Source: JAKAWM01 sp049966695
GTDB taxonomy: Bacteria > Actinomycetota > Acidimicrobiia > Acidimicrobiales > Palsa-688
Direction: 5' to 3'
DNA: 5,440 nt
NCBI GenBank assembly: GCA_049966695.1
Contig: JBMFUG010000124.1
Coordinates: 1 to 5,440 of the forward strand
Shown here one piece after another: positions 1 to 5,440 of the stretch (positions are counted from its first letter, which is position 1; each line of letters opens with the position of its first letter). The position numbers and the translations under genes are program-made. The notes under the pieces are model-generated. The model ran no database searches, was not told the DNA's origin, and saw only the letters and a program-made list of their open reading frames with translations.

Positions 1-1
1 G

Positions 2-76
2 CTTTTCGCGCTGCTCTTGCACCCCATGACCCGCTCTTACGTGCGCATCTGGTTCAAAAAGCTCAGCTGGCGTTAG
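2..76 (+). CDS. C-terminal tail of an unidentified, possibly membrane, protein (5' end outside window)
   Basis: Only about 24 codons and a TAG stop are visible, so no family can be named. The frame was chosen because nearly all third positions are G or C, as in the neighbouring genes; the other open plus-strand frame (stopping at 88-90) has many A/T third positions. The visible tail begins with a short leucine-rich hydrophobic stretch and ends in a basic, aromatic sequence (TRSYVRIWFKKLSWR). That would suit the last membrane helix of an integral membrane protein followed by a positive cytoplasmic tail, but this is inference from very little sequence. It converges on ftsY, with 41 bp between the two stop codons. 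Confidence 0.5.
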   Translation, partial: LFALLLHPMTRSYVRIWFKKLSWR

Positions 77-91
77 ACGTCGCCGGCTGAC

Positions 92-114
92 GACCAGGCA
101 CCGCGGGCCTGGTC
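92..114. terminator. Candidate bidirectional terminator hairpin between convergent genes
   Basis: A perfect inverted repeat has 8-base arms GACCAGGC (92-99) and GCCTGGTC (107-114) around a 7-base loop. It lies in the 41-bp gap between the stop of the plus-strand gene at the left edge and the stop of ftsY, where a shared terminator is expected. There is no T-tract on either side, so it is not a classic intrinsic terminator; stem-loops without a U-tract are often proposed as terminators in high-GC actinobacteria. Function is inferred from position and symmetry only. Confidence 0.5.
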
Positions 115-117
115 AGC

Positions 118-1323
118 TCAACCAGCGGGCACTAGAGCTTCTACGAACTCACGTGCGTCAAAGGGCACCAGGTCGCCGATGCCCTCGCCTAGGCCAACGA
201 GCTTTATCGGGATCCGAAGCTCACTGGCAATAGCCACAGCTATACCTCCTTTGGCTGTCCCGTCAAGCTTGGTAAGCACAACCCCCGTGACCCCAACCGC
301 TTCTGCGAACTGCCTGGCCTGCACCAGCCCGTTCTGGCCCGTCGTGGCGTCGATGACAAGCAGCACCTCCTGCACCGAACCAGGAGCGCGTCCTGCCACC
401 CGCTTTACCTTCTTAAGCTCCTCCATCAAGTTGACCTTGGTATGGAGCCTCCCCGCCGTATCAGCCAGCACGAGCGGGATGCCCTTGGCTGCCGCGTGCT
501 GAACTGCGTCGAACACGACCGCACCAGGGTCCCCTCCCTCGCTGCCTCGGACGAACCCTGCACCAGCTCGTTGGGCCCACAGCTCGAGCTGGTCAGCCGC
601 CGCCGCTCGGAACGTGTCCCCCGCTGCCAGCACGACCTGGCGGCCTTCGGAGCGCTGGGCCATCGCCAACTTGCCAATAGTGGTCGTCTTGCCTACCCCG
701 TTCACGCCAACAAATAGCCACACTGTCGTGCCCTCGTCAGCTAAGCGCAGTTGCCGGTCCCCGTCTAAGCGCTGTACAAGCTCCTCCTTGACAGCCGACA
801 ACAACTGGCCCGGCTCGGTCAGCCCATTGGCCCGAGCTCGTTGCCTAAGGCCGTCCAGCAGCACTTGGGTGGTAGCCACGCCAACATCGGCAAGGATTAG
901 CGCCTCTTCAAGCTCGTCCCAGGTCTGCTTGTCCAGCTTTTCTCGCCCGAGGGCACTAGCCAGTTGGGTTGCCAGAAGGGAGCGCGCCTTGCCGAGCCTG
1001 TCGCGGAACCTGGGGCGCTCTAAGAGCCCTGACGGGGCTGGTGCTTCGGCAGCTCCTACGGCTTCTTCGGCCGGGGCAACCTCTTCGACAGGCGCAGCCT
1101 CTTCGACAGGCGCAGCCTCTTCGACAGGCGCAGCCTCTTCGACAGGGACGGCGCGTTCTTTCACTTCGGCCCCACGGGCGGGGGCCCTCGGCACTTGCCA
1201 AGCCCGTACCGGAGGAGCCAGCCCGCCCGGCCGGCGCCGTGGCCTAAGAGCCACGCCGTAAAAGCCCAGCCCGACGACAAGTAGGAAGGCAATGCTAGCG
1301 ATGACGATAACTGTTACGACCAT
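118..1323 (-). CDS. ftsY: Signal recognition particle receptor FtsY, membrane-anchored form
   Basis: This 401-residue protein is the SRP receptor, a GTPase that pairs with Ffh to deliver translating ribosomes to the SecYEG translocon at the inner face of the membrane. Residues 2-26 form one hydrophobic helix followed by the basic RPRRRPGG, so it probably has its own membrane anchor, as reported for Streptomyces FtsY. Residues about 55-98 are an acidic Ala/Pro/Glu linker with repeated PVEEAA units. The N domain covers about 101-195. The SRP-GTPase G domain follows: P-loop GVNGVGKTTTIGKLA (206-220), insertion-box motif DTFRAAA (236-242), DTAGR (288-292), TKLDGTAKGG (351-360) and the closing GLGEGIGDLVPFD (377-389). 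All GTP-binding motifs look intact. The ATG at 1323 is chosen because it places the whole anchor in frame; no strong Shine-Dalgarno sequence precedes it. The stop is TGA. It is transcribed away from the YfhO-type gene and in the same direction as smc. Confidence 0.98.
   Translation of the reverse strand: MVVTVIVIASIAFLLVVGLGFYGVALRPRRRPGGLAPPVRAWQVPRAPARGAEVKERAVPVEEAAPVEEAAPVEEAAPVEEVAPAEEAVGAAEAPAPSGLLERPRFRDRLGKARSLLATQLASALGREKLDKQTWDELEEALILADVGVATTQVLLDGLRQRARANGLTEPGQLLSAVKEELVQRLDGDRQLRLADEGTTVWLFVGVNGVGKTTTIGKLAMAQRSEGRQVVLAAGDTFRAAAADQLELWAQRAGAGFVRGSEGGDPGAVVFDAVQHAAAKGIPLVLADTAGRLHTKVNLMEELKKVKRVAGRAPGSVQEVLLVIDATTGQNGLVQARQFAEAVGVTGVVLTKLDGTAKGGIAVAIASELRIPIKLVGLGEGIGDLVPFDAREFVEALVPAG
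1081..1146. repeat. 18-bp in-frame tandem repeat inside ftsY
   Basis: The 18-base unit CTCTTCGACAGGCGCAGC (plus strand) occurs three times without a mismatch at 1081-1098, 1099-1116 and 1117-1134. A fourth copy matches for its first 12 bases (1135-1146) and then diverges. Read on the minus strand, each unit adds six residues (A-P-V-E-E-A in rotation) to the acidic linker between the membrane helix and the N domain of FtsY. Because 18 is a multiple of three, gain or loss of a unit would change linker length without shifting frame. Exact identity at DNA level suggests recent duplication. Confidence 0.95.
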
Positions 1324-1332
1324 GACTGGTCG

Positions 1333-1338
1333 AGACTA
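1333..1338 (-). promoter_or_regulatory. Candidate -10 element for ftsY
   Basis: On the minus strand this reads TAGTCT, matching the actinobacterial -10 pattern TANNNT. Its last base lies nine bases before the ATG of ftsY, so transcription would begin at or within a few bases of the start codon. No convincing -35 hexamer is visible at the usual distance. The match is short and could arise by chance; the call rests on position, the lack of a good ribosome binding site, and the opposite-strand gene upstream, which means ftsY needs a promoter hereabouts. Confidence 0.3.
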
Positions 1339-1374
1339 CCTTGCGAGCTGAGCGGCCCCCGTCGACCTGCTAGA

Positions 1375-1381
1375 AAAGGTG
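1375..1381 (+). promoter_or_regulatory. Ribosome binding site of the YfhO-type gene; fixes its TTG start
   Basis: AAAGGTG is a partial match to the Shine-Dalgarno consensus AAAGGAGGTG. Six bases lie between its AGG core and the TTG at 1386. An in-frame TAG stop at 1371-1373, just upstream, rules out any longer start, and no in-frame ATG occurs until deep in the protein (codon 106). Together these make TTG the most likely start. Confidence 0.65.
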
Positions 1382-1385
1382 CGCT

Positions 1386-3713
1386 TTGCGAACGCAACCG
1401 CCTCGCAACGGCCAACGCCTGTGGCGTCGTGCCGACATCTTTGGCCTAGCCTGGGTCGTAGCTGCCCTGCTTGCTTACTTCGCCCCGGCCCTGTGGGACG
1501 GTTTTTCTTTCGGCCCCGCTGATATCGGCCACCAGCTCTCCTACCTCACCTATGTGCCGACGCACCTTCCCTACCTTGGAGTCCACAACCACCTGAACGG
1601 GGACATAATCACCCAGGAAGTCCCCTGGGACACCCTCGACTGGCTGGCTGCCCACCACTGGCAGTTACCGCTGTGGAACCCGTACTCGGGGCTGGGCATG
1701 CCGCTCATGTTCAACTGGGAGTCAGCACCGTTCGCGCTCCCGACGCTCATCGGCTATCTTTTCCCCCTGGCGGCCTCCTACTTGGCCGCCGTGCTGAGCG
1801 GCTTATTGGTCGCGGGTACAGGCACCTACTTCGCAACTCGCCTCGCTGGCGCCGGCCCACTTGGCTCAGCGTTCGCGGGGTCGACGTTCATGCTCTCGGG
1901 CCCTATCAGTGGTTGGGCGGGATGGGCAGTGGGCAGGCCTCTCGTATGGGCGGGCTGGCTCCTCGGCGGGGTGCTCCTGTGCTGGCGGCCAGGGCACCGA
2001 CTGGCCGGGGTAGCCCTCGTCGCAGTGTCGAGCGCCTTCGCTGTCTACGGGGGGTTCCCCGAAACCCTAGCCCTCCTCGCCTGGGGAGCCGCCGTCATCG
2101 TTTTCGTGGGGGCTATTGCCACCAAGTTGACAGGGAGGCGTGGCCAGCTCGAAGCCCTCGCCCGTGTAGCCGCCGGCCTATTAGGCGGAGCCGCACTTTC
2201 TGCACCACTGTGGTTACCTGGTGCCCAGGTCCTGAGCCAGTCCGCCAGAGCCGGAGAGGCCGGCGGCGGTGCCCTGGCCGTACGATCAGCGGCGCTTGTG
2301 CTTGCTCAAGGCTATGACGGGCTGCCGACCAAGACCAGCACCTGGTTCGGGCCTAGCAACTACTACGAATCGGCTGCCTACGTAGGCGCTGCCGGCCTGG
2401 CTCTGGCGCTCACGGCAGTTGCCTTGGCTAGGCGACGACCGCTTGTACTGGCGTTGGCATCTACAGCTGTGCTGTCTGGCGTGGCTGTCTACACACCGGC
2501 TGGCGAGGCGCTCCTTTCGGCACTTGGCCTCGGTGCCATTGCCCCAGCGCGCGCTCTTTCTGTGGCAGCGTTCTGCATCGCGGTGCTGAGCGGGCTCGGC
2601 TTGAGCGACCTGGCCCGCCGCTGGGGCAGCCTGGAGCTCGCCATGGCCTTGCTCGGCAGCGCCGCCCTTGGGTTAGCCGGCGTGGCGTACTTGTGGTTTA
2701 CCTCTGGTGCAAAAGGCCTGACCCCGGCCGAAGTGTCTATTAGGCACCACGCGCTCACCTGGCCGGCTCTCACCTTGGCGGGAGCGGCCTTGGCAGCCTT
2801 GGCCGCCTTTTCTGCTTCAGCACCTCGGGCCCCAAAGCACATAGCCCTCCCCGCCTACAGGAACTCGAGGCGAGCCGGCCTGTACGCTTGCCTGGCCATG
2901 CTCGGCGCCCAGAGCGCTTACCTGGTCTGGGCGGGTACCGGCCTCAATAGCTACTCGAGCACACCGTTCCCCCAAAATCGTGCAGTCGCCCAGCTTCAAC
3001 GGCTCGTCGGCCACAGCTTGGTCGCATTGGACGGGCCCAACAGCTCCAACGTCACAGAATGGACCGGGACGGGCCTTTACCCTGAGGTCAACGTCGGCTA
3101 CCAAGTGCGCGAGCTCGCCGTGCACGACCCCGCCATGCCGTCCGCATACTTCAAAACATGGCCAGTGCCAAAAGCCACCGCCGCCGCCGGGCCGGGCAAC
3201 AACGTCTTCGTTCCCTCGGTCAGCACAGCCGCCCTAGCCCGCTGGTACGGCGCTCGGTTCATATTGGCCTCAAAGGGCCGCGTGCCTGCCGGCGCCACCT
3301 TCGTGTCGCAGCTCGGCACCCCCCCCTACGCCCTCTACCTTTACTCTGTACCAGGAGCGGCACAGTTCAGCTTCAGCGCAGGTGCCACAGCCCGTGTCCT
3401 GTCAGCACGCCAAACGGGCGACGCCTCTTGGCGCCTGTCCGTGACGGTCCACCAAGCAGCAGCCCTCACTTTGAGGGTGACGTACATGCCAGGCTGGCAC
3501 GTGCTGGCCGACGGGCGAGCGCTCGTGCCACATGAGGAAGACGGCTTGTTCTTGGGCGTGACCGTACCGGCCGGCACACGGTCGGTGGTGCTCACCTACT
3601 GGCCGCGGGAGCTCTCAGTGGGCTTCGCGTTGGCGCTCGGCGCGATCGCAGCGCTCCTCGGGGCCATCGTTTTTTTGTCTGCCCCTTGGGCACGCCGTGA
3701 GCCGTACCCGTAG
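1386..3713 (+). CDS. YfhO-family polytopic membrane protein, putative GT-C type glycosyltransferase
   Basis: This 775-residue protein has roughly 13-14 predicted membrane helices. The first is at about 18-35, then many lie between 116 and 517, and the last is at 745-764, leaving a large, probably extracytoplasmic domain at about 518-744. Features typical of the YfhO family are an Asp in the first large loop (GDIITQEVPW, D73), then PLWNPYSGLGMP (95-106), GGFPE (222-226), a loop with NYYESAAYVG (325-334), APARAL (386-391), and near the C-terminus YMPGWHVLADG (700-710), a VPAG turn and a final helix. In Gram-positive bacteria YfhO-type proteins decorate lipoteichoic acid with sugars taken from a lipid carrier, and the first-loop Asp is the expected catalytic residue of the GT-C fold. 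Sugar and acceptor here are unknown. No CsbB-type or GtcA-type partner lies beside it. It has five TTA leucine codons, somewhat more than I noticed in ftsY or smc. It is divergent from ftsY and convergent with smc. Family assignment is fairly secure; the enzymatic role is inferred. Confidence 0.82.
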   Translation: MRTQPPRNGQRLWRRADIFGLAWVVAALLAYFAPALWDGFSFGPADIGHQLSYLTYVPTHLPYLGVHNHLNGDIITQEVPWDTLDWLAAHHWQLPLWNPYSGLGMPLMFNWESAPFALPTLIGYLFPLAASYLAAVLSGLLVAGTGTYFATRLAGAGPLGSAFAGSTFMLSGPISGWAGWAVGRPLVWAGWLLGGVLLCWRPGHRLAGVALVAVSSAFAVYGGFPETLALLAWGAAVIVFVGAIATKLTGRRGQLEALARVAAGLLGGAALSAPLWLPGAQVLSQSARAGEAGGGALAVRSAALVLAQGYDGLPTKTSTWFGPSNYYESAAYVGAAGLALALTAVALARRRPLVLALASTAVLSGVAVYTPAGEALLSALGLGAIAPARALSVAAFCIAVLSGLGLSDLARRWGSLELAMALLGSAALGLAGVAYLWFTSGAKGLTPAEVSIRHHALTWPALTLAGAALAALAAFSASAPRAPKHIALPAYRNSRRAGLYACLAMLGAQSAYLVWAGTGLNSYSSTPFPQNRAVAQLQRLVGHSLVALDGPNSSNVTEWTGTGLYPEVNVGYQVRELAVHDPAMPSAYFKTWPVPKATAAAGPGNNVFVPSVSTAALARWYGARFILASKGRVPAGATFVSQLGTPPYALYLYSVPGAAQFSFSAGATARVLSARQTGDASWRLSVTVHQAAALTLRVTYMPGWHVLADGRALVPHEEDGLFLGVTVPAGTRSVVLTYWPRELSVGFALALGAIAALLGAIVFLSAPWARREPYP

Positions 3714-3741
3714 CCTGCCCCCTCACCGTGAGCCAAGCCGT

Positions 3742-5440
3742 CTAGGGCTGCCCGACAGGTGCCGGCCTTCCTGCGCGCTCCATCACCTGGCTCACCACCT
3801 TAGAGGAGCCGCCGGGCGCCATCGTCACCCCGTAAAGGCAATCGGCCGCCTCCATGGTCCGCTTTTGATGGCTGACTATGAGCAGCTGGGCCTCGGAGCG
3901 GAACTCGTTCACCAGGTCCAAGAACCTGTGCAAGTTGACGTCGTCCAGCGCTGACTCGACTTCGTCCATCATGTAAAAAGGCGACGGACGGCTGCGGAAC
4001 ACAGCGAACAAGAACGCCAAGGCGACAAGGCTGCGCTCCCCACCAGAAAGCAGCGACAAGCGCCTCACGTTCTTGCCGGCCGGCCGCACTTCGATCTCTA
4101 CGCCCGCTTCCAACAGGTTGGAGGGGTCGGTCAGGTACAAGTCGGCCTGGCCACCGGGGAACAAGGTGGCAAACAAGCTGGTGAAGTTTTCCCTTACGTC
4201 GTCGAAAGCAGCCTTGAACACCGTCACGATCTCGGCGTCGACAGCCTTGATAACCTTCGACAGCTCGCGCCTGGCCGCTTGCACGTCGTGGAGCTGTTCC
4301 TCCAAAAAGGCGTGGCGCTCCCGAAGAGCTGCGTACTCCTCTAGCGCGAGCGGGTTCACCGGGCCCATCAGACGCAGCTCACGCTCGAGCTCACGCACCC
4401 GGCTCGCCGGGCTAGTACCCTCGGCCAAGGCAGGGCACTCGGCGTCTTGCAGAGACGCCGGCTCGCAATCGAGCTCACGGCGCACGTTCTCGCTCAGCAG
4501 CTCCAGCCTGGACTTTAGTTCGCTTTCTTCGAGCTCCGCCCGGCTAGAACGTTCCCGGGCCTCCAAAAGGCGGTGCTCCACCGTGGCTCTTTCACGCCGC
4601 AGCGCCTCCAGCTGCTCACTGGCAGCCCGCAGCGCCGCCACCTCCGAACGACGCGCCTCGCGCAGTGCGGAGAGGACCTCCTCGACTGTAGCCAGCCGGG
4701 ACCTTACATAGGAGATCAGCGCGGCAGTCCCGCTGGCCAGGACCTCCAGCCGGGCCCGCTTGGCTTGTGCATCAGCCCTCTCCTTTGCGACACCAGCAAG
4801 GCGTTGCTCTACCTGGGCCCGTCGGCGGCTAAGCAAGCCACGCCGCTCCTCGATGCTTGCAGCCTTTACCTCCAGCTCTCGCCGTAGGGCGGCGACCGCA
4901 GCAGTTCGCTCAGCCAGGCGCCGACGAGCTGCTTCAAGCCTCGGCAAAATACCTTCCAGGTACTGAGCCCGCTCCTGTTCTGCCGCGCACCTAGCCGCCA
5001 GCTCGGCTTGCTGGAGAGCCAGCGGCGCGGCCTCGCTAGCCGTCTCGGCAAGGTCAGAACGAGCGCGCTCCAGCGCTTCGCCTGTTGCCTTCAACCTAGC
5101 CGTCGTGGCCTGCACTGCACTGACAGCAACCGCGACAGCTGAACGCGCTTGTTGGGCTGCCTTCCTTGCCTCGGCCTCGGCGAGCGCCGAGCGCTCAGAG
5201 CCAACCTCGGCCTCCCTGAGGGCAGCGCGTGCCTGTTGCAAGGCCGCGCCGGTCGCACCTGGGCCGCGTGCCCCTATCCTCCATATCCCATTGGCACAGC
5301 GGTCCCCGGCGAGAGTCACGACCACCAGCCCGGGGTTGCCTACAGCTACGTGCCCAGCCATCTCCCAATTGCCTTCAACCGCAACAGCGCCGGCCAGGAG
5401 CCGGTCGAGCAGCCCTTCCACGCCAGGAGCACGCGACCGG
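3742..5440 (-). CDS. smc: Chromosome partition protein SMC, C-terminal half (5' end outside window)
   Basis: About 565 codons are visible, close to half of a usual bacterial SMC (about 1,150-1,200 residues). The frame stays open to the right edge, so the GTG at 5421 is an internal valine, not the start. Numbering from that codon, residues 1-55 are the end of the hinge (EGLLDRLLAGAVAVEG, then LVVVTLAGD). Residues about 58-390 are Ala/Glu/Arg-rich coiled coil, with the conserved MGPVNPLALEEY near 352-363. The C-terminal ATPase head follows: signature LSGGERSL (458-465), Walker B PFYMMDE (481-487, D486 and E487), D-loop SALDD (490-494), switch histidine H518 in VSHQKRTMEAAD, and the closing LYGVTM. 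All catalytic elements of this half are present; Walker A lies in the missing N-terminal part. SMC dimers with ScpA and ScpB compact and segregate the chromosome. The stop is TAG, 28 bp from the stop of the convergent YfhO-type gene. Confidence 0.97.
   Translation of the reverse strand, partial: RSRAPGVEGLLDRLLAGAVAVEGNWEMAGHVAVGNPGLVVVTLAGDRCANGIWRIGARGPGATGAALQQARAALREAEVGSERSALAEAEARKAAQQARSAVAVAVSAVQATTARLKATGEALERARSDLAETASEAAPLALQQAELAARCAAEQERAQYLEGILPRLEAARRRLAERTAAVAALRRELEVKAASIEERRGLLSRRRAQVEQRLAGVAKERADAQAKRARLEVLASGTAALISYVRSRLATVEEVLSALREARRSEVAALRAASEQLEALRRERATVEHRLLEARERSSRAELEESELKSRLELLSENVRRELDCEPASLQDAECPALAEGTSPASRVRELERELRLMGPVNPLALEEYAALRERHAFLEEQLHDVQAARRELSKVIKAVDAEIVTVFKAAFDDVRENFTSLFATLFPGGQADLYLTDPSNLLEAGVEIEVRPAGKNVRRLSLLSGGERSLVALAFLFAVFRSRPSPFYMMDEVESALDDVNLHRFLDLVNEFRSEAQLLIVSHQKRTMEAADCLYGVTMAPGGSSKVVSQVMERAGRPAPVGQP

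Noticed and set aside
1..90. Alternative plus-strand frame at the left edge, stopping at 88-90
   Set aside because: Its codons often end in A or T, unlike every real gene here; the frame ending at 76 has the expected G/C third positions.
1081..1146. Repeat array considered as a CRISPR or mobile-element remnant
   Set aside because: The units are directly adjacent without spacers, are 18 bp long, and translate in frame within the FtsY linker, which fully explains them.
614..1261. Plus-strand open frame of 215 codons antisense to ftsY
   Set aside because: It lies wholly within the confidently identified ftsY, and its Ser/Thr/Ala-rich product is what the reverse complement of the linker repeats and G/C-rich codons gives. 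No recognisable domain.
1673..2317. Plus-strand open frame of 214 codons in another frame of the YfhO-type gene
   Set aside because: The Arg/Pro/Gly-rich product is typical of an out-of-frame reading of GC-rich DNA, while the overlapping frame carries family motifs and membrane helices.
2489..3125. Two overlapping minus-strand open frames (2489-2842 and 2817-3125) inside the YfhO-type gene
   Set aside because: Both are antisense to a coherent coding frame, have low-complexity content and match no family I recognise.
3722..3732. Palindrome CTCAC-C-GTGAG in the gap between the YfhO-type gene and smc, considered as a terminator
   Set aside because: A one-base centre cannot form a hairpin loop, and there is no T-tract, so this short symmetry is not evidence of termination.
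4073..4711. Plus-strand open frame of 212 codons antisense to smc
   Set aside because: Its Ser/Arg-rich translation mirrors the Ala/Glu/Arg codons of the coiled coil. It overlaps conserved smc sequence and shows no domain or clear start signal.
5419..5421. GTG considered as a true start codon making a short, head-only SMC-like protein
   Set aside because: The frame stays open to the window edge and the codons beyond fit a continuous hinge, so this is an internal valine of a longer SMC.

Overview
The window is high-GC bacterial chromosome holding two housekeeping genes on the minus strand, a large membrane-protein gene on the plus strand between them, and the last few codons of a further plus-strand gene at the left edge. 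A high-GC actinobacterium (Actinomycetota) is the best guess. The supporting signs are strongly G/C-biased third codon positions, an FtsY with an N-terminal membrane helix and an acidic Ala/Pro/Glu linker, and smc and ftsY close together. A deep-branching class such as Acidimicrobiia would fit, but the sequence alone does not prove it.

Layout from left to right: (1) positions 2-76 are the C-terminal tail of an unidentified plus-strand gene, perhaps a membrane protein. (2) Positions 77-117 are a short convergent gap with a perfect 8-bp inverted repeat that may act as a two-way terminator. (3) Positions 118-1323 (minus) are ftsY, the signal recognition particle receptor, with an 18-bp tandem repeat in its linker. 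(4) Positions 1324-1385 are a 62-bp divergent intergenic region. (5) Positions 1386-3713 (plus) encode a 775-residue polytopic membrane protein of the YfhO type, starting at TTG behind a visible ribosome binding site. (6) Positions 3714-3741 are a 28-bp convergent gap. (7) Positions 3742 to the right edge (minus) are the C-terminal half of smc, from the end of the hinge to the ATPase head; its 5' half lies outside the window.

FtsY docks ribosome-SRP complexes at the membrane for co-translational protein insertion, and SMC organises and helps segregate the chromosome. In many bacteria smc and ftsY are neighbours in the same direction. Here the pair keeps its order and direction, but a gene of opposite orientation sits between them, so ftsY cannot be reached by simple read-through from smc and probably has its own promoter. 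A TANNNT element just upstream of the ftsY ATG, with no good Shine-Dalgarno sequence, is compatible with a leaderless ftsY mRNA.

I see no RNA gene, insertion sequence, CRISPR array, phage element or new multi-gene system. No gene-free stretch exceeds about 65 bases. The most notable points are the YfhO-type gene between smc and ftsY, the tandem-repeat linker of FtsY, and the unusual end of the SMC hinge.
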